Source: Gammaproteobacteria bacterium (GTDB taxonomy: Bacteria > Pseudomonadota > Gammaproteobacteria > JABABF01). Taken from it: 21,040 nt of DNA. The position numbers and the translations under genes were made by a program. The stretch lies in the NCBI GenBank assembly GCA_014238345.1, contig JABABF010000241.1, positions 1 to 21,040 of the forward strand. The letters are read 5' to 3'. The notes below the pieces were generated by a model. The model worked only from the letters and a program-made list of their open reading frames with translations, was not told the origin of the DNA and did no database searches. How positions within the stretch are numbered: position 1 is the stretch's first letter; each line of letters opens with the position of its first letter. Of the stretch, positions 8,362 to 13,741 are shown piece after piece.

Positions 8362-9293
8362 GTGGTGCGGGTGTGGCTGTGCTGTCAGGCGGGGCATCGT
8401 CTGAGCGTAGTATCTCGCTGGCAAGTGGTGCGGCCGTATTGGAGGCATTACACCGTGTCGGCCATGATGCGCGGTGTGTTGATCCAGCGCAGAGTGATGG
8501 CGGTACCGAGTTTCTCTCGCATTTAGCTGAGGTGGGCTACGATCACGCCTTTATCAGCTTGCATGGTGGAGCGGGTGAAAACGGTGAGCTGCAAGGAGCG
8601 CTTGACAGCGCCGCCATGCCTTATACCGGCAGCGGTGTGCTGGGCGCTGCACTGGCCATGGACAAGTGGCGTAGCAAATGGTTGTGGCATGGACTGGAAT
8701 TGCCAGTACCCCGCGGTGAATTATTGACACAGGACAGTGATTGGTCTGCTGTGCTAGAGCGCCTTGGCGCAGCGGCAGTGGTCAAGCCCAGCACTGGGGG
8801 CTCTAGCATCGGGATACAGGGGGTTGAGAATCCTGTAGAGATGGAGCGAGCTTGGTCTGAGGCGCGGCATCACAACGATGTGGTAATGGCTGAGGAATGG
8901 GTGCGGGGTGATGAGTACACCGTTGGCATTGTCGGCCAACGCACGTTGCCAGTGGTGCGTATTGTCCCCGATGCCCCCTTTTATGATTTTGATGCGAAGT
9001 ACCATGATGAGGCGACTGAGCTGCGTTGTCCCAGTGGCTTGTCCGACTTAGCAGAGCGACAGGCGCAGGAACTGAGCTTGGCTGCATTTCAAGCCCTGGG
9101 TTGTTCGGGTTGGGGGCGAGTGGACTTGCTATACGAGGAGCCTGGGCGCGGTTTTTTATTGCTGGAGGTCAATGCGGTGCCGGGCATGACGGAGCACAGC
9201 TTGTTGCCATTGGCTGCCCACCACAGTGGCCTTGATTTTGATCAGCTGGTGCTGTCGGTGTTAGAGACAGCGCAGTGCGGTGCGCGACGATGA
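8358..9293 (+). CDS. ddl: D-alanine:D-alanine ligase
   Basis: ATP-grasp enzyme making D-Ala-D-Ala for MurF. 311 residues, similar to E. coli DdlB (306). Expected residues are visible: the Glu in GGASSER that binds D-Ala, the serine in STGGSSIG, the FYDFDAKY loop, GWGRVDLL, and LEVNAVPGMTEHSLLP with the Asn ligand and the Ser that positions substrate. The usual HGxxGEDG loop reads HGGAGENG, an Asp to Asn change. GGAGGA (8347-8352) precedes ATG 8358, which overlaps the murC stop. The frame ends in an ATGA overlap with ftsQ. Nothing suggests a D-Ala-D-Lac type ligase. Confidence 0.94.
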   Translation: MSGAGVAVLSGGASSERSISLASGAAVLEALHRVGHDARCVDPAQSDGGTEFLSHLAEVGYDHAFISLHGGAGENGELQGALDSAAMPYTGSGVLGAALAMDKWRSKWLWHGLELPVPRGELLTQDSDWSAVLERLGAAAVVKPSTGGSSIGIQGVENPVEMERAWSEARHHNDVVMAEEWVRGDEYTVGIVGQRTLPVVRIVPDAPFYDFDAKYHDEATELRCPSGLSDLAERQAQELSLAAFQALGCSGWGRVDLLYEEPGRGFLLLEVNAVPGMTEHSLLPLAAHHSGLDFDQLVLSVLETAQCGARR

Positions 9294-10009
9294 CCCTCTT
9301 TGCGCACCGTAAGTTGTTGCCGTCAGCCACCGCTGTGGTTGTTGCGGGAGCCTTGTTGGGGGGGATATTGTGGGGATTGGAACAGATGCCCGTGCAGGCA
9401 TTGCACGTGGTCGGCGAGCTACGCTATCTGTCACAACAGACAGTGCGGGCGACGTTGGCACCACAGTTGCGCGGCGGTTTTCACCGCATTGATCTGAGTG
9501 CTTTGCGCAGCTCTTTAGAGCAATTGCCCTGGGTGAGGACGGTTCAACTACAACGCCGTTGGCCAGGCGAACTGATCGTACACATACGCGAGCATCGACC
9601 CATGGCGCGTTGGGGCGAAGATCACTATATCGGTGCCGGTGGTGCACTGTTTAGGTCGCGAGAGCCCGTGCCCCTTGAGTTGCCATTGCTGTCTGGGCCG
9701 TCCACTGCGTTGCCAGCATTGTCGGAGCATTACATCCAGTTGGCCCCGCGTTTTTTAGCCGCTGGGCTGAGATTGCAGGGAGTGACCCTAGACGATGCTT
9801 GTTGCTGGCGGCTTTCTCTGGCGGGAGGCACCGAACTGGTCGCTCCCCTAGAGCAAATCGAAACCACTGTGTCACGTTTTTTGCTCCTGTATCGCTGGGT
9901 TCCAGTGCTGCGGGAATCATCCCTACAACGGGTGGATTTGCGCTATCCACACGCCATGGCAGTGGCTTGGAACGGTAGTCCCCCCGATAATCCTAGGAGG
10001 AATCCCTAA
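9290..10009 (+). CDS. ftsQ: Cell division protein FtsQ
   Basis: Bitopic inner-membrane divisome protein that links FtsL/FtsB to other division proteins. About 239 residues, shorter than E. coli (276), mainly because of a short C-terminal tail. A short cytoplasmic N-terminus is followed by one membrane helix (about residues 9-31), then the POTRA domain starting at PVQALHVVGEL, and the beta domain with LPWVRTVQLQRRWPGEL, RPMARWG and VDLRYPHAMAVAW. ATG 9290 overlaps the ddl stop (ATGA) and is preferred over ATG 9275, which adds only five residues. The stop TAA shares a base with the ftsA start, and the ftsA ribosome site lies inside the ftsQ end. Confidence 0.92.
   Translation: MTLFAHRKLLPSATAVVVAGALLGGILWGLEQMPVQALHVVGELRYLSQQTVRATLAPQLRGGFHRIDLSALRSSLEQLPWVRTVQLQRRWPGELIVHIREHRPMARWGEDHYIGAGGALFRSREPVPLELPLLSGPSTALPALSEHYIQLAPRFLAAGLRLQGVTLDDACCWRLSLAGGTELVAPLEQIETTVSRFLLLYRWVPVLRESSLQRVDLRYPHAMAVAWNGSPPDNPRRNP
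9995..10000 (+). promoter_or_regulatory. Strong ribosome binding site of ftsA
   Basis: A perfect AGGAGG lies eight bases before ATG 10009, inside the end of ftsQ. It is the best ribosome site in the window, in contrast to the weak sites of its overlapping neighbours, and would set FtsA synthesis independently of FtsQ. Confidence 0.85.
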
Positions 10010-11328
10010 TGAGTAAAGAGAACAATGAGCTGGTTGTCAGTCTAGACATCGGCACATCAAAGGTGGCGGCCATAGTCGCCGAGGTGGTGTCTCCCAGTGG
10101 GGCGTTGCAAGTGATCGGTGTTGGGCATGCAGAATCCAATGGCATGGATCGGGGTGAAGTCACAGATATTGCCGCAATGACGCATTCCATTGAAGGGGCT
10201 GTTGCCAAAGCTGAGAACATGGCCAATTGCGATATCCACGATGTTGTGGTTGGTATTTCCGGAGCGCATATCAGCAGTGTGAAATCGCATGGTATGGCGG
10301 TGGTCGGTGGCGATGACAAAGGTTATGGGCAGATTCGACGCGAGGATATGGAGCGCGCCGTACAGATTGCTGGCTCCATTGCCCTGCCAGCGAACCGCCG
10401 ACTGTTACATGTGATCCCAGAGTTTTTTCAAATCGATAGCGACAACCGTGTCAAACGCCCGATTGGTATGGTCGGGCGCCGTCTTGAGGCCAGTGCCCAC
10501 TTAGTGCTGTGCGGGGCCGCTGAGGCGCAGAACATTGAGCGCTGTCTGGAAAATTGTGATTTGCGAGCCGAGCGCTATGTGTTGGAGCAATTGGCGTCCA
10601 GTAGCGCCGTGCTGACCGATGACGAGCGCGACATCGGTGTCTGCCTATTAGATATTGGTGGCGGCACCACCGATATCGCAATATTTACTGATGGCTGTGT
10701 GCGGCACACCTCCGTGGTGCCGATAGCAGGTGATCACGTGACCAATGATCTCGCCTATGGTCTGCACACCTCACGTCGGCAGGCGGAACAGATCAAGCGC
10801 AAATACGGTGCTGCTCTGCTCGAGCTTATCCAGGATGACGAGGTGATTGAGGTGCCCAGTGTGGCACCGCGCAAGCCGCGTTCAATGGCGCGTCAGACCT
10901 TGGTGGAGGTGGTGCGCTGTCGCTACCAAGAATTATTTGAGCTGGTCAAAACTGAGCTGCAGGATTTTCAAGGCAAGAATCAGTGGCCCGCTGGCATGGT
11001 GTTGACCGGTGGCAGTTCAGTGATCCCCGGCGTGACCGAGTTGGCGGCAGAGATCTTTGGTGTGCCTACGCGTCTTGGCGAGGTGCGTGATGTCAGTGGC
11101 CTCAAAGAGACGGTCAGTCACCCGATGTATGCCACCGGCGTGGGGCTGCTGCGCTATGACTTGGATCGCAATGCAGGCAACAACGCAGACCATATTGGAT
11201 ACATCGCGCCGCCAGCGGCTCAACCGGGTGTTTTCGGTCGCTGGAGCCAAGGGCTGAGGCGCCACTTCACGTCCCTGTTTATGACCCCCGCGACGGTCTC
11301 CGACGACCGTCGCATCAACCCCTATTGA
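10009..11328 (+). CDS. ftsA: Cell division protein FtsA (actin-like membrane anchor of FtsZ)
   Basis: Actin-family ATPase that tethers FtsZ filaments to the inner membrane and recruits later divisome proteins. 439 residues (E. coli 420). Nucleotide-site motifs are in order: LDIGTSKVA near residue 11, LLDIGGGTTDIAIFT in the middle, and MVLTGGSSVIPG toward the end. The 1C-domain segment HVIPEFFQID and VEVPSV.PRKPRS...RQTL are also recognisable. The C-terminal amphipathic helix appears as VFGRWSQGLRRHFTSLF (about 408-424), but unlike E. coli, where this helix ends the protein, about 15 polar residues follow it. The gap to ftsZ is 24 nt. Confidence 0.95.
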   Translation: MSKENNELVVSLDIGTSKVAAIVAEVVSPSGALQVIGVGHAESNGMDRGEVTDIAAMTHSIEGAVAKAENMANCDIHDVVVGISGAHISSVKSHGMAVVGGDDKGYGQIRREDMERAVQIAGSIALPANRRLLHVIPEFFQIDSDNRVKRPIGMVGRRLEASAHLVLCGAAEAQNIERCLENCDLRAERYVLEQLASSSAVLTDDERDIGVCLLDIGGGTTDIAIFTDGCVRHTSVVPIAGDHVTNDLAYGLHTSRRQAEQIKRKYGAALLELIQDDEVIEVPSVAPRKPRSMARQTLVEVVRCRYQELFELVKTELQDFQGKNQWPAGMVLTGGSSVIPGVTELAAEIFGVPTRLGEVRDVSGLKETVSHPMYATGVGLLRYDLDRNAGNNADHIGYIAPPAAQPGVFGRWSQGLRRHFTSLFMTPATVSDDRRINPY

Positions 11329-11340
11329 CCGCCCCAACCT

Positions 11341-11345
11341 AGGAG
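11341..11345 (+). promoter_or_regulatory. Ribosome binding site of ftsZ
   Basis: AGGAG lies seven bases before ATG 11353 and sits in the sequence CCTAGGAG, which also surrounds the ftsA site. It supports the ATG at 11353 and therefore the unusual N-terminal extension of FtsZ. Confidence 0.8.
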
Positions 11346-11352
11346 ATTAGCA

Positions 11353-12582
11353 ATGTTTGAAGTTGTTAGCAAAGGCCGCTCCCGTAAAGCTGCCAAAGCC
11401 ACCCCCAGAAGCCGACATCCAGTCGAGCCGCCGATGCCCGAGCGGTCGCCTGAGGAGGATGTCCCGCCCGCCGCAATAATCAAGGTTGTCGGTGTCGGTG
11501 GCTGCGGTGGCAATGCCGTGGATCACCTGTCTTACCAGGGGATGTGTGGCGTAGAGTTTATCTGCGCTAACACCGACGCACAGGCACTTTCCCGTTCGCT
11601 GGCTGAGCGTAAACTGATGCTGGGTAGCCTTGGTGAAGGTGCTGGCGGCCGCGCCGCCCGCGGCCTCGGTGCTGGTGGCAATCCACAGATCGGGCGCGAG
11701 GCGGCGGAGGCCAGTCGCGATGCGGTCGCCCAGTATTTGGAAGGCTCTGACATGGTGTTTATTGCTGCCGGTATGGGAGGTGGCACTGGCACTGGGGGGG
11801 CACCGGTAGTCGCCAAGATTGCTCGTGAAATGGGTGTGCTGACTGTGGCGGTAGTGACGCGCCCCTTCGATTTTGTCGGCAAGAAGCAGAAGCGAATTGC
11901 CGAAGAGGGGCTCAATGAATTGGAGCAACACGTCGATTCACTGATCGCGATCTCTAATGCGAGGATGCTCAGCACCTTGGGCTCTGATGCCAATATGAAA
12001 GAGGCGATGCACCAATCCGATCAAGTGTTGTGCGGTGCGGTGCGCGGCATTGCCGATCTGATTACACAGCCGGGGTTGATTAACCTCGATTTCGCCGATG
12101 TGCGCACGGTCATGGCGCAGGCGGGCAAGACCATCATGGGAACTGGACAAGCCTCTGGCCCAGAGCGTGCCAGCGATGCAGTGGAGCGAGCCATCAACAG
12201 TCCGTTACTGGAAGAGACGCAGCTGCACGATGCGCGTGGCATCTTGTTCAATATTACGGTGACTGAGGAGAGTTTCTCCACCGGGGAGATGCAGGAGATC
12301 GGCCAGCGCATCGAAGATTTGGCCGCCGATGAGGCCGACTGCATCCACGGCGTCGTCTTCAATGACAGTATGGGTGATGAGTTGCGCGTTACGGTGGTGG
12401 CGGCCGGGCTCAGTCGCCCCAATAGCAAGCCCGCCATACTGAGCCCGGTCTCTGCTCCGGCCACAGCGCCACGTCAGCAACCGCTGTGGGAGCGTGGTGG
12501 GGGAGATAGTCGATCCCGCCGCACCAAAGAGGGCTATGGCGATTACGACATGCCTTCGTTCCTGCGTAAGCAAGCGGATTGA
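11353..12582 (+). CDS. ftsZ: Cell division GTPase FtsZ, divergent form
   Basis: Tubulin-like GTPase that forms the cytokinetic ring. 409 residues. The start is firm: a good ribosome site precedes ATG 11353, and MFE matches the gammaproteobacterial N-terminus. About 30 extra basic and proline-rich residues follow before the core IKVVGVGGCGGNAVDHL (from residue 43). The tubulin signature GGGTGTG (142-148) and the T7 loop NLDFADV (catalytic D246, D249) are intact. Seven extra Gly/Arg-rich residues lie before GLGAGGNP. Several nucleotide-contact positions differ from the E. coli form: Arg142 to Gln179, Asp166 to Ala203, Phe182 to Met219, Asp187 to Gln224. A short linker leads to the conserved tail DYDMPSFLRKQAD that binds FtsA and other partners. 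It is probably functional, given the intact T7 loop and tail. Confidence 0.95.
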   Translation: MFEVVSKGRSRKAAKATPRSRHPVEPPMPERSPEEDVPPAAIIKVVGVGGCGGNAVDHLSYQGMCGVEFICANTDAQALSRSLAERKLMLGSLGEGAGGRAARGLGAGGNPQIGREAAEASRDAVAQYLEGSDMVFIAAGMGGGTGTGGAPVVAKIAREMGVLTVAVVTRPFDFVGKKQKRIAEEGLNELEQHVDSLIAISNARMLSTLGSDANMKEAMHQSDQVLCGAVRGIADLITQPGLINLDFADVRTVMAQAGKTIMGTGQASGPERASDAVERAINSPLLEETQLHDARGILFNITVTEESFSTGEMQEIGQRIEDLAADEADCIHGVVFNDSMGDELRVTVVAAGLSRPNSKPAILSPVSAPATAPRQQPLWERGGGDSRSRRTKEGYGDYDMPSFLRKQAD

Positions 12583-12628
12583 CACGGGTGGCGGGACAGT
12601 GTTTTGGGCCCGGCATCGGGGCGGCGAC

Positions 12629-12666
12629 TTGCAGTGTAGTCCAAGGGCGGCTAGGATGGATAAAAT
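12629..12666 (+). promoter_or_regulatory. Candidate sigma70 promoter for lpxC
   Basis: In the 126-nt ftsZ-lpxC gap, TTGCAG (12629-12634) and TAGGAT (12652-12657) are 17 bases apart, matching consensus at 3 of 6 and 4 of 6 positions. TAAAAT (12661-12666) is a better -10 (5 of 6) but has no good -35. A promoter before lpxC is known in other gammaproteobacteria, and this is the only wide gap in the cluster. The match itself is weak. Confidence 0.3.
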
Positions 12667-12670
12667 GTAC

Positions 12671-12699
12671 CCAGTCCATTGTGGGCAAGATGGGACTGG
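12671..12699 (+). promoter_or_regulatory. Hairpin in the lpxC leader
   Basis: CCAGTCC (12671-12677) and GGACTGG (12693-12699) form a perfect 7-bp stem with a 15-nt loop, ending nine bases before ATG 12709. The loop contains TGGG, which could pair instead with CCCA at 12670-12673, so two folds compete. There is no T-tract, so it is not an intrinsic terminator. It may affect lpxC translation. Confidence 0.4.
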
Positions 12700-12708
12700 A
12701 CTGAAGCA

Positions 12709-13710
12709 ATGCCTATGCAAGAGCCTGCATTACACGTAGATACAGCGGCTCCTGTGGTGTCGGTGTCGCCGCTGATAGATCCGCTGGACGCGGCGGCGGT
12801 CAATCAATACACCCTGAACCATAAGATCAGTGCCAGAGGCTGTGGCTTGCACAGCGGCAAAGGGGTCTCATTATCTCTATGTCCAGCACCGCCAGATACG
12901 GGCATTGTCTTTCGGCGGGTGGATTTAGACCCCCCCGTTGAAATTCCAGCGCTCGCCGCTCAAGTGAGCAGTACCACATTGTCTACCTCTTTGGGGCAGG
13001 ACGGGGTAAGCATTGCCACTGTAGAGCACCTGCTGTCTGCCTTTGCGGGTCTGGGTGTTGACAATGCTTATGTGGAAGTGGATCGCCCCGAAGTGCCGAT
13101 CATGGATGGCAGCGCAGGAACCTTTGTCTTCCTGTTACAATCCGCTGGCTTTTGTCAGCAACCAGTGCGCAAGCGCTTTATCCGTATCCTCCAACCGCTC
13201 AAGGTGTGTGACGGTGATAAATCGGCCGCTTTCTTCCCCCACCACGGCTTCAAAGTCTCCTTTAGTATTGATTTTGACCATCCGGTGTTGAACAGTGGTG
13301 TCGCGCACCGAGATCTCGAATTCTCGACCACGGCCTTTGTGCGCGAAGTCTGCCGTGCGCGTACTTTTGGATTTACCCACGAATTTGAGAAATTGCGCTC
13401 CAATGGGCTAATCCGAGGCGGCAGCCTGGACAACGCTATCATCGTCAACGAGTCTCGCGTTTTGAATGAGGGCGGCCTGCGTTGCAAAGACGAGTTTGTC
13501 ATGCATAAAATGCTTGATGCGATCGGCGATCTCTATCTATTGGGCAAGGCATTGATCGGGGGTTTTTGCGCCCATAAATCTGGACATGCGCTGAATAATC
13601 GATTGTTGCGCGAGCTGTTACAAACCCCAGATGCATGGGATGTCGTCAGCTTTGAGCGTCGTGCCGACATGCCGGTGGTCTACAATCGGGAGCGCTCCCT
13701 GAGCCATTGA
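12709..13710 (+). CDS. lpxC: UDP-3-O-acyl-N-acetylglucosamine deacetylase
   Basis: Zinc-dependent cytoplasmic deacetylase, the committed step of lipid A synthesis. 333 residues from ATG 12709. Zinc ligands are visible: H107 in TVEHLLSA, H266 and D270 in HKMLDAIGD; the catalytic-site His lies in SGHALNN near 293. RARTFGF and IMDGSA are also conserved. All ligands sit 28 positions later than in E. coli, so the protein carries an extra N-terminal segment. No later ATG before the core would remove it; ATG 12715 shortens it by two residues. The ribosome site is weak. The polar C-terminus (RERSLSH) does not resemble the non-polar E. coli tail recognised by FtsH protease. Confidence 0.93.
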   Translation: MPMQEPALHVDTAAPVVSVSPLIDPLDAAAVNQYTLNHKISARGCGLHSGKGVSLSLCPAPPDTGIVFRRVDLDPPVEIPALAAQVSSTTLSTSLGQDGVSIATVEHLLSAFAGLGVDNAYVEVDRPEVPIMDGSAGTFVFLLQSAGFCQQPVRKRFIRILQPLKVCDGDKSAAFFPHHGFKVSFSIDFDHPVLNSGVAHRDLEFSTTAFVREVCRARTFGFTHEFEKLRSNGLIRGGSLDNAIIVNESRVLNEGGLRCKDEFVMHKMLDAIGDLYLLGKALIGGFCAHKSGHALNNRLLRELLQTPDAWDVVSFERRADMPVVYNRERSLSH

Positions 13711-13730
13711 GCGGTTTTTCTAAAGACCGC
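13711..13730 (+). promoter_or_regulatory. Hairpin between lpxC and secA
   Basis: GCGGT (13711-13715) pairs with ACCGC (13726-13730); with inner T-G and T-A pairs the stem reaches about 8 bp around a 4-nt loop. It begins directly after the lpxC stop and ends 11 bases before the secA ATG. No T-run follows, so termination is doubtful; control of secA translation or RNA processing is possible. Confidence 0.4.
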
Positions 13731-13741
13731 AAGTTGATGAG

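Noticed and set aside
11353..12582. ftsZ as a decaying pseudogene
   Set aside because: The frame is intact, and catalytic loops and the partner-binding tail are conserved, so it appears functional though divergent.
12583..12628. Possible terminator directly after ftsZ
   Set aside because: The region is GC-rich but I could not find a stable stem followed by T residues.
13711..13741. A secM-like arrest peptide gene before secA
   Set aside because: The gap is only 31 bases, and no overlapping frame with a ribosome site and secretion signal was seen.
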